Origin: Microstegium vimineum
Taxonomy: Eukaryota; Streptophyta; Magnoliopsida; Poales; Poaceae
DNA: 64,000 nt
Assembly (NCBI GenBank): GCA_022036555.1
Contig: CM039122.1
Coordinates: forward strand, 54,758,693 to 54,822,692
Reading direction: 5' to 3'
Part shown: positions 46,209-59,050 of the stretch, piece after piece
How positions within the stretch are numbered: the first letter of the stretch is position 1
Layout: the number at the start of each line of letters is the position of its first letter
Made by a program: the position numbers and the translations under genes
Notes under the pieces: model-generated
Databases searched by the model: none
Seen by the model: the letters and a program-made list of their open reading frames with translations, nothing else
What the model was told of the DNA's origin: nothing

Positions 46209-46469
46209 CTCCCTCCGTCCTAAATTATTAAATATTCCAAAAATCTTAGAGAGTTAAACTATCTTAAATTTGACTAAACTTATATGACAATATAATAATA
46301 TTTATGATATCAAGTAAGTATCATTATATTTGTTATCAATTATATTTTTATAGTATGTCTATTTGATGTCATAATTTTTTATAGTTTTCTCTATAATTAT
46401 TAGTTTAAACTTGAGATATTTTAACTCTCCAAAATTCTTGAAATATCTTATAATTTAGGATGGAGGGAG
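46209..46469. mobile_element. Stowaway MITE (261 bp)
   Basis: Terminal inverted repeats CTCCCTCCGTCCTAAATTAT and ATAATTTAGGATGGAGGGAG are flanked by TA on both sides (46207-46208, 46470-46471). These ends and the TA duplication define Stowaway, the non-autonomous Tc1/mariner elements of grasses. Confidence 0.95.
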
Positions 46470-46582
46470 TACCATAATTTACGGCGTTATCTGATCTTCT
46501 AACCCACCCTTTTTGTTTTTCCCAATCATCTTATTTGATCTACTTACGAGTACTATTTTTTTGGCTAGTGCTCTTGGTCTTG

Positions 46583-47340
46583 CCCCTGTTTAGTTCGCCA
46601 AGGAATCTAAAATATTTTAGGGTTTGTTTTTTTATTTTGCAAAATAAAACTAAACATCACCTAAATTTTTTGATAAAAAGTAGATCATTCTCTATTTTAT
46701 ATTTTGGACTCAAAAGACTAAAATAAGCCAAACTTTACATGTGTTTATGTGCCATCTCGCAATCCACATTATTAAAATCTAAAATAAGCTAAAATTTGGT
46801 TAGAACAAAAAGTCTACTGAAATATTTTGCATTCTGTATTCTAAAATCCAAAATAATTAGAATTTTGATTTTTAGATTTGTGATGGAACTAACCATGACC
46901 TGGATGCTTTACTCGAGTGATTTCTGTCAGTCTAGGTTGGCCAGTTTTACGGCTGGCAAGGGCATCTATAGTCGACACATGCAATCGAGTCACTTTTCGC
47001 TCTAATATGTGGACTATTTCAGCTCCCTTCAGTCCTCTATGAAATTCAAAATATTTTGGGTTTTGACTTATTATTTTGCAAAATAGAACTAAATACCGCC
47101 CAAATTTTTTGGCAAAAAGTGGTTTATTCTCTATTTTGGATTTTAGACTCAAGAGGCCAAAATGAGCCAAACTTTACATTGATTTGTGTGTCACCTTACA
47201 ATCCCAATAATTAGAATCCAAAATAAGTCAAACTTTAGTTGAAACTAAACAATTCACTGAAATATTTTACATTTTAAATTTTGGAATCTAAAATATTTGG
47301 AATTTTGGATTTTGCATTTCTGATGGAACTATTCGTGGTC
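46583..47340 (+). repeat. Direct pair of diverged MITE-like units
   Basis: Unit 1 (about 46583-46900) and unit 2 (about 47025-47340) share collinear blocks. These include AAAATATTTTAGGGTTT/AAAATATTTTGGGTTTT, TATTTTGCAAAATA, CTAAATTTTTTGATAAAAAG/CAAATTTTTTGGCAAAAAG, GAGCCAAACTTTACAT and TTTGTGATGGAACTA/TTCTGATGGAACTA. They are separated by about 125 bp of unrelated DNA. The family is probably a grass MITE, and no target duplications are clear. Confidence 0.7.
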
Positions 47341-49722
47341 ATCTTTGCATCATCGACATATCAGTGGCATGCGCGCCTTCTTCCCGTGTAGTTTCCATCG
47401 CATGTCTTGTGTCGAGTCAGAAGCCCAGAACCTTGTGCTCCTCGCATGGGCGGATCTATATTGAAGTTAGGGGAGCGGCCGCACCCATAATTTTTTTGAA
47501 AAACAGTGATTATATTCATTTTTTTACCATATATGTATCCATAAAATAAAAATCTATGCACCTACAAGACTAGTGCACCTCCCTTAATTTTGCTCTAGCT
47601 CTGCCACTGGCTGCTCGATCGTCATTTGCGTTATTTCCATAGCGGGTTCGCGGCATTGTCCTTCTTTTCGCGTTCCTTTGCGCTGCAGTTACGGAGCGGC
47701 GATGCGGCACACGCAGGACACTGTCCTCGTGAAAACACCCACTGACCCACTTCAATTCGCCGCGGGAGGTGGGGGTTCGATGACGTCGAAAGGAATGGGA
47801 TCATATGCAGCTAGTGTGCAACAGAATTCAGAAGCGTGGTCGTCCTGATGTGCACTGTGATATCGTGTACGTTTTCTATCCCTGCGGCTGTCTGTTTCAG
47901 CCACGAATGGAATGGAGGTTTGTGTGCTCCCGAAGGCACGTGTACGAGACGGGACATGATAGGTCAGACTTCGAGTGGCAGCGACCCAAATAGAGTAGGA
48001 GTAGGAGTACGTATATGTTCCCACTCGCAATAATGTCTGCACGCTGATGGAAGAATTCGTGGTACCACACCACACCACCACGTACTACGTGCCGACACGC
48101 GAATGGTGAGCGTATAGTTACTGTAATAACCATGGGGTTAATAAGCATGCATGTATCCGATCTCCTTCTTGTAGTGTGATCTTAACATAACATGCATGAT
48201 ACTAAGTTGGCTCATAATCCGGCCAGGCGCGTGAAGGTGTACGTAGGGAGGTAATAGGCTTAATTTTTACGGATTCAAATGACAACTCATAAAATTAAAC
48301 CTATATTTGAGCTTGTGCACTGTGTGCTGTACACGACAGGCATGATCGATCATTGGATGCTCGGCGGTCGGCGCGCACAGGCTCAGGGTGCGCAGTGCAC
48401 AGTGCATCGGCGTTCGCCCCATGCATGATTCGAGTGCATGCGGTATCTTCAGTTCAGAGCCGGCCGGCGGGCCAGAACGCTGTATATCGAGCAGAGCAAT
48501 GCCAAATCCCCGCTGTCCAAGAACAAAAGCTAGGCCACGTTGGCCCGTTGGGGTGCATTCCATCACGGGCACGTGAGCAAAAGTGGCGCATCGATCGGTA
48601 GCATAGCATCCAGTGAGGAGCAATGGTGGCCGCCGGTTAAAAAGTGGCGAACTGGACACTGCTCGATCTGGTGCTTGCTTCCTGTGCTACTCCAGCATCA
48701 CGTACGTACCATTCTTCGTCGTCACAAACAGTTGCATGGAGGGAGGACCTGGACCGGAGACTGAGAGTGGGAAACAACGACGGGTTACGTTCCGTCGCCC
48801 GTCGGCACCACATCCCTGCTCCCTCGTAGTGTTCGCGTTAACCCAACGGCCAACACGGGCGCGCACGGCTGGCTGGACCACCCCGTCCCGTCCCGACGCC
48901 CGTAATCACGCGCGGGGCCGGTGCCCGGTGGCCATCCAAGTACGCATCCCGTGGCCCTCACTCCTCATCGTGCCCGCACGGTAGCAGTCCTGGGTGAGAT
49001 CCACGGCCGGCCGCCCCTGACGCCCCGGTACGAGAGTGGGTGGTGGTACAGCCCGCGTTGTGCCCAACTGGCCCGCGCGCGTGATGCGATCTTGACTTGC
49101 TGCCGCGCAGGTCAGAAATCACCCGACTACCCGAGGCCGGCCTGTGAGCTGTTGCTGCCACCACGCAGGCACAGCGAGGACACTCGCCGCGGCCTGCCGC
49201 CTGACTGCCTCGCTGTCGATGCCGGTTGCCGCTGCGGACGGGCCACATGCGCCGGTGCACGCACGCATGTGTGCGAGTGCAGGACGTGCTCGATCACCTA
49301 GCGTAGCCGGAAACCGTTCCGTTCGGACGTGACAGTGACCGTGTTGTTCCCCGACCTAGCGAGTCATTCTACACGCAACCAACGTACGTGCAGGCCGCAG
49401 CAGAGGACGTTTGCTTCAGCTAGGAGCCCGCCTAGCTAGGACCACAAACACCGAGGCTACGGTTGCGACGTCGCTGTTCGTTTCCGATCGCACAAACGAT
49501 AGCGTGTGCCCCAATACCAATAGTGGAAACCACGACCGGAGCAAGAAAAGCCGCCGCCTCAACTACGTACCAGTGCATCAGGCGCCGTTGGATAGCTGCA
49601 AGACTCCCGATCATCTGCCTGCCTTGGCTGCTGCTTCGTTAAGATCTAGAAGGAGAGCTGCGCATATTAATAAGATGAGATCATCTAGTTTTGAGGTTTT
49701 CAACAAGTTACTACTACGAGCT
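47341..49722. other. Intergenic, no gene seen
   Basis: GC content rises between 48350 and 49650 and gives open frames on both strands, but none shows a recognisable domain. Repeated TGCATG words are common. Confidence 0.4.
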
Positions 49723-49725
49723 TTA

Positions 49726-50176
49726 GGGTCTGTTTGGTAGGGATCCAGATTCTCGTAGAAACATTTCAGTTTCAGATTCTCTCAAGAAACGTTTCAGACA
49801 CAGAATCAAAATCGCTTTGTGAAACCGTTTGGCTGAAGGGCTAGATTCTACTGTCAAAAGAAAAATATTTTTCATAAAAAAATTATATAAATAAAAGTAT
49901 GCTTCAAAAAAAGCTAGAACTTTTTGTGATCAAGAAATAACTTGAATGTAACATATTTTAATTTATTCCGTTTAAAAAATTAAACAAGAAAAAAATGATC
50001 GGTACTATGCAACTTAGACTAGAAACTGAATCGGACGAAACCAGTCACCGGCCGTTTCGTGCTCCTAGGCAAAAAAAAAGCTGAATCGCTAGAAATGTTT
50101 CGTACGTTAGGCGTTTGGTGCCGATTCTGCTGCTCCAGCCAAGAATCGGATCCGATTCTCTCCTCCAAACGGACCC
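49726..50176. mobile_element. Tourist-type MITE (451 bp)
   Basis: Ends GGGTCTGTTTGG and CCAAACGGACCC are inverted repeats. Subterminal GATCCAGATTCTC pairs with GGATCCGATTCTC in the same region. TTA flanks both sides (49723-49725 and 50177-50179). Confidence 0.85.
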
Positions 50177-50179
50177 TTA

Positions 50180-50743
50180 ACACGAACGGCTCAAGCTCCC
50201 CAAATATGATAAAAGGATCCCAAATGCGCCGGTGCACTGAAGACACAGAAGCCTCGACCCTGTACACTAGATTGGAGGGATCCAAGGCGGAAAAGGCCCG
50301 CGTCACATACCGGCCACAATTAACACACACTAGACGACAAAAACAAGAGAAGTAAAACGACAGGAGAAAAATCTGTGGCGGCTAAAGTAGAGGCGATAGA
50401 ACCAAGCAACAACTTCGGACCGTGTGTCAGTCGTACTTTAGGAGTGTTGTGTTTTGGCTGCCAACAAAACACACCAAATCCTCTTATAGCTAGGTCCCCA
50501 ACGTAAAATGCTTAAGGATTCTTTAGATGACAGATCAATGTTTATCAATCCACCTACGTAGTATATACATGAGACGCATCCATGTGCATTTTCGTGTCAG
50601 GTTGTTATCAATCCACTAGGTTAGGTGTGCATGTGCACCGTGCACATCAAAAAAAAAGTGTCACTTTGGATGCAGTGCACCAAAGGTTCAGATGTTAGCA
50701 TGCCACACTTCTTTATAGCATATACTCCCCAACACTCCATGTT
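50180..50743. other. Intergenic, no gene seen
   Basis: Spacer between two MITEs. Nothing else supported. Confidence 0.4.
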
Positions 50744-50746
50744 TTA

Positions 50747-51090
50747 GGCCATGTTTGGTTACAGAGACTTAAAAACAAATATGTGTCATATCGGATGTCT
50801 AGACACTAATTAGGAGTATTAAATATAGAGTATTTATAAAACTAATTTGTCAGTTGAATACTATTTTGCGAAATAAATCTATTAATATAAATAGTCTATG
50901 ATTTGACAATGTGTTGCTACAGTAAACATATGTTAATGATCGATTAATTAGGCTTAATAGATTCGTTTCATGAAGTACTATATGGCGTTGTAATTAGTTT
51001 TATAATATAATTATATTTAATTTATTTAATTAGTACCAAATATTCAATGTGACAAGGGACTACAAAATAGTCACGCAATCAAACAACCCC
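50747..51090. mobile_element. Tourist-type MITE (344 bp)
   Basis: Begins GGCCATGTTTGGTTAC, ends AATCAAACAACCCC, flanked by TTA (50744-50746 and 51091-51093). Interior words (GCTACAGTAAACAT, AATTAGGCTTAATAGATTCG, AAATATTCAATGTGAC) are those of an abundant panicoid family. A truncated relative lies at 32590-32800. Confidence 0.82.
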
Positions 51091-51093
51091 TTA

Positions 51094-51713
51094 ATTGTCC
51101 ATGATGATCCAATAATCCGAGTGAGTGATATTAGCATACTATATGTTTTGATGCTCATGCATGTCTCTGTGTTTTCTTTTTTTAATTAGTCTCTGTGTTT
51201 TTTGTTTTTGCTAAAGCCTATAAGGACATGGTCGACGTCGTACCATAGCACGCAGATTCTAATAATCGGTTAGTTAAAAAAACAATTGAATAATAATAGT
51301 TGATGGTCTATGGAGAGAAAAAAAAGTGTACAAAATGATGGCGTCGTCATGCGTCGTACAAGTCAATGATTAGCCATTAAATTAATTATAAAGAAGAATG
51401 CGAGGGCATTTGTCATTTAAATTGCAATCCACGGATCTAGTACTACACACTGATCATCGATCGAGTAATGAATTCGGTAGTTGGTAAACAAACTTTTTCC
51501 CATCACCGTTAGATTGCCTGTTTAGATTGCGTGGGCCCATGATTATTGGACTACCTACACGCATGCACCAAAAGTTCAAGCTAGAGAGGACAGTGGTTGC
51601 CATCACAAATCAGTCATTAAGAAGTACTAGTGACATTACAAATGACATTCTTTCCCTCTAATCCAAAACTTGTATACGGGCCCCGGACCAGAAAGCGATA
51701 GATAATAGTGTTG
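51094..51713. other. Intergenic, no gene seen
   Basis: AT-rich spacer. Nothing supported. Confidence 0.4.
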
Positions 51714-51728
51714 AAAATAGACAGAGGT

Positions 51729-51866
51729 CCAACTACAGTTAGGATGGTCCAACTACGGTTGTAGTAGGTTGATCTTCTTTTGCGCTTGATAAAGTACGTT
51801 GTATGTTTGTCTAAATTCTTCTTTTTAATACAATGATACGTAAATCTTTTGCGTATTCGAAAAAAA
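51729..51866 (+). mobile_element. Short 5'-truncated LINE insertion with target duplication
   Basis: A 138-bp insert ends TTTTTAATACAATGATACG, AAATCTTTTGCGTATTCG and an A tail, the classic 3' end of grass LINEs. It is flanked by the direct repeat AAAATAGACAGAGGT (51714-51728 and 51867-51881). The leading As are ambiguous with the tail. A poly(A) end, strong 5' truncation and an 11-15 bp duplication are the marks of target-primed reverse transcription. Confidence 0.85.
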
Positions 51867-51881
51867 AAAATAGACAGAGGT

Positions 51882-54800
51882 GAGAGCAATCATGGACGCA
51901 TCATTGACACTTGGCATGCTTGTGTTTGAAGGCTGCCATTGGTGGATCTGGAAGAATGCAGTTCAGCATATGTACGTGTCAACCATCATATCATCCTAAT
52001 ATAAAGCGTCTCTCATGAGGCTTTGGATTGCAGACGTGAAAGATGCATGCCTCCAAACCAGAGCAGAGGGAGGAGCAAGAGCAAGCAATCAAAAGTCGCT
52101 GCACCATCGACAGGCACCGTTCATCACCGGCCAACTCCCACATGATGTGTGGAGGAAAGGAAACATGAAAGATTGATAGCCCCACACTTCTGCTCAGCCG
52201 CCCACTAGCGGCTAAAACCCATGTGAACTTATGCTTGTGCTCAGCTTTTCGCTTACAGGATAATAATGAACAAACAGAAAGAACTGCACAGTACTGAGTC
52301 AACAAACAGATAGGAGTAGATCCGATAAACATTGTTGCATATAGTAATATATAACCTAGCCTATGAACCGTGTTCTGGTACAACTAAGAATCGTATATAT
52401 CCATAGAAGTACTGAAAGTTTAGTGGATGAATTTAGTAAATATATACAAATTATAAAAAAATAATTATCTTTTTATTCTCTTTTATTCGTAGATGATAAC
52501 CATTGGTGTATAAACTACCCCATACTTTACATCTGCTGTGAAGGTGAGCTTGAGGGCACCTTTAGAAGGCACGATGTTTTCAATAAAAACGAATGTTTTT
52601 AACTACTTTTATTTTAGTTCGGCTTATTCTTTTTCAGAACATCATGCATCGAACAGGCATGCGTCTGCTCCCGTGCTCCCGCCCCGCATGAGATCACCAA
52701 AATACTATGCCCGTACGCAGTACGCACGGCCTGTCAGAATGAAAAAAAATGTCGGCGGTCAAGAGTCAAGGTGCGTCAGTAAAATAAATGGGATGAGCCA
52801 GCAGGCCACATATATACAGTCTGTGTATACATGACAATTGACAGTCTTTAACTTCCACCCGGCCGGGCGGCCGGGGCCCAGTTTAGGATTCCAAGCCTGT
52901 TCGTGTTGCAAAGGCGCGCAGCCGGTCCCTGAGCAGCAACAGCAACCTATGCATGCTTCAGAGTTGAGACTCCCGGCGCAGGCCAGGGCCACCGCCACCA
53001 TCGTCGCTTTTCCGGAAAAGATGGCGCGACGGCGGTCCCTCTGCCCCAGTTGTGCTTGTGCATGCATGCATCATGGTCATGGATGGGGATGAGAGCCCCA
53101 GTCCAGTCAGTCCCCAGAGGCCAGAGCCCGGGCCGTCGCCAAGGAATCCGATGCGGCCGGTGCTGGCTGGTCACCGGCCCACACCGCGCCAAAGAGCGAG
53201 GGGCGAGTTGCCGCCGAGTGCCGAGCGAAGCGACCGAGCCGGGCAATGGCACGACAACGTAGCGTAGCGTGATCTGCAGGCAGGCACATGTGCGATGGAG
53301 GACGTAAGCTTGAAGGCCCTGTGGTGTGGCGGTGCGCGCGCGCGGCCGCCGTACGTAGCCTTGGACTGAAGCAAGCGTGCCGCGTGCCTGGGCTGGCAGG
53401 GGAGCTTTGCCGGAGCAGTGCAGGCCAAGTCACCATCGCGCGCAGGCTAAAGCACCAACCGCCATCTAGCTCCTCAAAGCGCCCAGCTTTAGCCGAACCT
53501 AAGCTTGGCGATCAAGGCTAAGCCACCGCCCACAGCGCGCGGCCGCGTTGCCGACGGGCCGGGGGGCCCAAGCGCAAGCGCCTGGCGCACAGAACTCTAA
53601 TCAGATCAGGCTACTACTGCCTATCGCTACAAGTGTCAGCTATCGCCATATCGATGAGACGTTGCTTTCGGGCGTGGTGGGGTTGCCCAGCAAGGTAGTA
53701 CTACTCCGTGAGTTGGAGCGACGGCCGGGCACCGTCTGCCTTAATAATATAATAAAGATTAGGGGCGTTTTGACCTATCATGGGCCCTGTGTAGCATATT
53801 TGAAGTACCATAAAAAAAAATGTCACTACTACTCATCATCGTCTTTTCTGAACCCCCTTTTCCTTGGCAGTAAACACATCACAAGCTGTTCTCAGAAGCT
53901 TACAATCACCTTTCGCTAATTGGAAGGCAGTCAATTAACCATACTACTAGTCACGGACTCAGGCATTACTGTGGCCCCCTCTGAATCTGACGCCTGAACC
54001 GCTCCCGCGTCTGACGAATCGTTCAACTTTTTCCGCTTTTGATTGATTTGAAGTGATTTGATTTGACACCATGTGATCTGGGGCCGAATTAGCGCGGGAC
54101 ATGTTTGGGCCGCATGCATGCATGAGCGTGATGAACTTTGGGCTTTTACATTCCCTTCTTCCTGTTGGCTGTTGCATCCCTACAGGCCTTTGGGCCCTAA
54201 TTCGGCCGCATGCGCAACTGTTGCAGGTCCTTTTCTTTTTCTTTTACACAAAAAAATTCAGCTGTACCAGAAAAACATGAGCCAGAATACCAGATAGAAC
54301 AGTATGCTTGCAGCGGTATAGTACAACAGAACCTGCAATGCTTTCTGCCAATTATTAAGTGTTGCGTTTCTAGGATGTGGACCTCCAACTCCGAGTTAAC
54401 ATCTCGTACAAACAGCATCCGGGTCGGTAGGCTACAACCCAGGAGCCATAAGCCCATGAGTCTAGCCCTGACCAACATTACATTCGCAGTCTTTTGCTGA
54501 AAATAATAATAATAATTCTGCAGCACATGTTGCATACGGTTGCCCATTGAGTTGGGTGGTGTACCCTGTGTACATGCCGGAGTTTTCGCGATCGATGGAA
54601 GCCTCAGAAGCGCTGTGGTTGGAGCTGAGTACAGCTGACCATTTTTTAATCTTTTTGGGTTGGACCTGGGACTGGGAGATCGCGTGGGCAACCGTCTAAC
54701 CGAAATAATGATAGGAATGGCCATTGACGGATCAGCAGATAGCGTTGCAGCAGCTGGCGTATTCTGATACGGCTACCACCATCATACATGATGCTTCTGC

Positions 54801-56308
54801 GCGCTGTTTCCATCCTCTGTTCCACGTCTCTGGCCTTAAACTAACCTGCACGCCGTGCGCGCGGAGACGGCTGGAAACCGACTCCCCTGGAGTACTCTAC
54901 TCGACACGTTTCTATGCTCCCGCGATTTTTTTATTATCAAAACTTCCCATGATCAGGAAATACAGTACATCGTCAGTAGTTCAGTATGGTTTCTGTTGAG
55001 CTCACCTTTCTTTGCTATCATCGTGAAAGGCCAGTGGAATTAATGGACAAGTTAGGAATGTTCGCAAGCGCATGTAAGTAGGATGATCATTTTCTAAAAT
55101 AAGTTTAGGCATGAAAACCAAGACAAATATAAAATGATGTCTATGCCCCTATAAAAAATCTTTCTGTCACAGTTTCAGAGAAGGAAAAAAACACAAATTT
55201 AGAGGAAGGAAAAAAAAGAATGCAGGTCCATGACGTGACTGAATGGTGGACAAGAGAGGAATCTGGAAGCTTTTGGATAGGCCCTGTTAGTCTTACAGTT
55301 ACCATTTCTTTACAGCGACTTTTTTATTTTATTTTGCTGGTTCCCAGTTGTATAACCAGGGTTGCTGCAGCTGCTGGCTACTCTGCTCCCTATCCGCTCC
55401 CTATTGTGACATTCATTTTAGAAAAAATTGAACTATAAACAAAGTTTATTGTGGGACGGAGGGAGGGATTAATATTCTATTTTTAATGAAAGAAATAAAA
55501 TACTATAAGAATTCTTAATTGCTTTGCAGAGTTCTTACGGTTTTTACGAACTTATCGTCTTGGTGGGCTTTACGAACTAGATAACATATTAGGCTATAAA
55601 AAACTTACAGCTGAGCCACGTCGCCCACTAACCATACTTTCACGAGACGGCTATGTGGACTTGTGGAAAAGCCCGCCCCTTCTACAAGCTTAGAAAAAAC
55701 ATAAGAATAGGAAAACTATAGTTGGGATCCATATACAGAACAGAAGACTGAAAATACATATGAATTTTATTGAAAAGATGTTGTTTGGATGAGCCCTACA
55801 GAACGCACACAAAAATCTTCCTATAGATCCTACATAGCAAGAGAGAAATAAATAGCTTAGAGTGGGTTCTTCTTTCATGTACTTTCCTCTAAAATTGACC
55901 GCAAAGGAAATTTTACTATTTACTTCAATTATAAAAACCAAAGGGGTGGAAAGTATCTGTTCGTGTAGGAATACAACTCCTATGATTTTCTATGTATCTC
56001 CTGCAACAACCAAAGGAGGCCTAAACTCCCAATAATTTTTGCTCTCATCTTGATGACAAGGACTCAACAAGGAAAACAACATATTTTAAATCTCAAATAC
56101 GTATAATATTGTACATCATTTTAATCAAGGCAGAAGAGTTGAATACTATGAGCGTCTTAAGAGTCGTAGGCTGACCGTTCTAACATACATAATCAAATTT
56201 TGATATTTCACAAAAAGGTAGATAACCTAGATGTCGATAGCAATGCAACCTAAGAAGTTGCCTCGTGTTTGTCAGCGCGATCTTACCCGCACAGCTAGGA
56301 AGAGCACT
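51882..56308. other. Intergenic, no gene seen
   Basis: A GC-rich part (52840-53600) gives shadow frames only. A Stowaway terminus fragment (GTGGGACGGAGGGAGG, about 55452-55467) occurs without its partner end. No gene model could be supported. Confidence 0.4.
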
Positions 56309-56816
56309 GGGCCTGTTTGGTTCATGTAGTTATAGAGCCTGGCTTGTATGTGAGGGCCTGGCTCACATGGGACAGGCCGAGTCCATACAATGGTGTTGTG
56401 TTTGGTTGTCGTATCTGCTCGGCCTGGCTGAGAAGAGATGTTGTTTGCTTGCCCGCATGAAGATATGTTGTATAAAATAAAAATATTCTAAAATTATGGT
56501 TTTAATTTTTATTTTGTATAAATACACTCTTAAAATTCTCATTTCATCTAATTATGTCTTAAACATATTTAAAATATATTAATATCACTTAATATTTACT
56601 AATCATATATTAATACATCATTAATTTAGTAATCAATTGCACGTAGCCAGCCTGACTCTCCAGAAACGGCCGATTCGGGCGTTTCCCTAGAGCCTAACTG
56701 GGGGCTATTCATTGCATGACCAGAGCCTGATCCAACACCGCACGCAGACAACCAAATAAGACGACCCTACATCCAGCCAGCCTGGTTCAGTCGGATGCAG
56801 AAAACCAAACAGCCCC
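56309..56816. mobile_element. Candidate MITE with GGGCCTGTTTGGTT ends
   Basis: Left end GGGCCTGTTTGGTTCATG and right end (complement) GGGGCTGTTTGGTTTTCTG form terminal inverted repeats around an AT-rich core. Subterminal GAGCCTGGCT/AGCCAGCCTG words also recur. No certain target duplication. Confidence 0.65.
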
Positions 56817-57622
56817 ATAGTAACTCAACGCACGTTCAACATAGCCCAAAAGAGCCTCTCGTGTACACCTTCTATCCCGACTCGCTCTATATTGAAAGTC
56901 TTGACGAAGCTCATATCCTGCATGACCAGGATCTCACTTTACTTGGACGCATGGCACCTGAGAAAGTCTTTAAACCGTCAATCACTTGCTCCACTGCAGA
57001 AGTACCGCTTAGCAGGTATTGACTGCCTAGGGGCTATCAAACTTGAGAAGAGTTGACCTTCTTCGATTTCGTGAAGCTCTTGAGGCGACGTAAACGGAAT
57101 TGTCGATGTCTTGTGTTAGATGGCCGTCTCGGGACGACGCACTATGAGGTGAAAACAACATCTACGCACTCCAATAACCACTTTACCTTGCCTATTAAAA
57201 CACAATTGCACCTTCTTTATTTTTTATTTTTTATTTGAATTTGAATTCGATTTTACTGCACGGCTGTGGCCTGTGGCCGTCTTTGTTGCATTAGCACGGA
57301 TGTTGCACGCATGAGCCGCTTCGCTCATTGCAGCGCTGCCACTGTCATTCCGCGCCGCGCAAGATAGGTCCTGTGCCAACACAACGTACCCGCGGAATCC
57401 ACTCGACGGAGTTGACCACGCGTGTCTTCCACTCCCGCAGCATTATTGCATGAATGCCTCCGGGCACCGGCCCCACGCCTTTGCCACGGGAGCCGCACCG
57501 GGCCCACCCCGGCCGTCCCCTATTTTAAAACATGCAGCAGGCCAGGTCGCCGGTCTTCCCTCCCTTCGCATACTGCGGTATTGCCTCTCCAGTCTCCACA
57601 TCTCTCGCTATCCCGGTCATCA
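56817..57622. other. Upstream flank of the small basic-protein gene
   Basis: No gene seen. TATTTTAAAA at about 57521 is a possible TATA-like element for the gene starting at 57623. Confidence 0.35.
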
Positions 57623-58075
57623 ATGCAAGCGTCCATGGACCCTCCTCCCGCGAAGGCAGAGGCAGAGGCGGCGGCGGCGGCGGCGACCGTGACCGCGCCG
57701 CCGGGGAAGCCGGAGAAGGCCACGAAGGCGGGGAGGCCGACGACGCTGCTGGACGTTCAGGAGGTGGAGTGGATCACGCGGGAGCTGGAGCGGCTGCTGG
57801 CGCGGGAGCAGAGCGGCGGCGGGGGCGTTAGCGACGACGCTGGCGCGGCGGGGCGGCACCGGCGGAAGAGGGCCAGGCTCAGCAGCGCCACCCCGCCCGC
57901 GGCACACAACAAGAGGGGCTTCCTAGCCGACCTTCTGGGGAGGCACGCCGTCTCCATCTGCAGCGGGGACGCCGTGGGCGTGGACCACAGCTCCGCCGCC
58001 GCCGGCGGCGGCGGCGGGAACAGAGGGCGCCGGCGAGGCGGTCGCCGCGGCTTCCGCGAGGTTGAGAAGGTGTAA
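57623..58075 (+). CDS. Small basic protein of unknown function
   Basis: A 150-residue frame starts at the ATG at 57623 (MQASMDPPPAKAEAE). A second ATG four codons on is equally possible. It begins with an Ala/Glu-rich stretch, then LLDVQEVEWITRELERLLAR, a likely amphipathic helix. The basic patch HRRKRAR could be a nuclear signal. GFLADLLGRHAVSICS is a second hydrophobic block. A Gly-rich tail ends GRRRGGRRGFREVEKV. The two blocks look conserved in style, which argues for a real gene, but I do not recognise the family and propose no function. GC content is very high, as in other grass single-exon genes. Confidence 0.65.
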   Translation: MQASMDPPPAKAEAEAAAAAATVTAPPGKPEKATKAGRPTTLLDVQEVEWITRELERLLAREQSGGGGVSDDAGAAGRHRRKRARLSSATPPAAHNKRGFLADLLGRHAVSICSGDAVGVDHSSAAAGGGGGNRGRRRGGRRGFREVEKV

Positions 58076-59050
58076 ATCATCGTTAGCGACTTTCTTGCGT
58101 GGTGTTGGGCACGGAGGCGTAAGTCTCGTTCTTCCATCGCGTCAATTTGCTCCACCGGTGAACTCGCCCTTCTGTAAATTGTCCCGTTTGTTACCGCGCG
58201 GTTAGTGGGTTTGTAATGGCTAATGATTGATAGTGCTTATTACAGAAAATTACGCTACACGGTATAATAATAGACGCAGTGGGTTTGTAATGGCTAATAG
58301 ATGTAGTGGTGTAGTATGTATAGTTCTATACTTGAAGCAGCTTGTGCATCTGTAATTTGGTTTCCATCACAAGAAAGTTCAGACTACTACTACTAGCGCT
58401 GGCTGAATGATGCACAATGGTAGCCGTAGGCAGTAGCAGAGATCAATGTGAATTTGTCGCGTTCAAATTCAAAGTTGCAGTAGTACAGCTCTTCCACGAG
58501 CAACGACGCAAGTCGGGCTGCAAATGCAAAAACGGGTGGCTGCCATGTTACCCAGGAACAAGTTTTAGTGCTGCAGTTAAGATGCCATTTGTGAATTCTG
58601 ATCAATTTTAGTACGTACGTTGTATTATCATGTTAACTATGAGAGGTCGATCTGAAATCTACAAACGTGCTACGCTACGCTTGTCACCTACAGTTCAAAT
58701 AGCACGGAGATAACCTCCTGACAGGCTGACACGAATTAAACGCAGAAGGAAAAAAAAAAATAAAGACAGGCTGACACGAACACCAACTCTCTGGCGTCTG
58801 GCTGGACCATGTCCAGTGGTTTGAGCTTGCCCAGCTACAGCCCGAACTGCATTAGGCCTAGCCCAATCGCGACGTGCTCCATCGTCATCGATCCATTCAG
58901 CTGATTGAATCCGGCCCAAAACTACCAGAAGCCAAGCTTGGAATTGGAAGCGTAGAGAAGCGAGATTCGTGCTGCGGAGTGGAGTTGGCATCTGAAGGGA
59001 CCCCAAGACCCGAGGGACCGAGCTAGTAGGTCCTAGGTGTGGTGACTCAA
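58076..59050. other. Spacer between the small gene and the RING gene
   Basis: No gene seen. A 20-bp phrase GTGGGTTTGTAATGGCTAAT occurs twice (about 58205 and 58279). GACAGGCTGACACGAA also occurs twice near 58720-58780. Confidence 0.4.

Noticed and set aside
52838..53560. GC-rich region with frames on both strands
   Set aside because: No domain, no conserved blocks and frames in conflict; likely non-coding.
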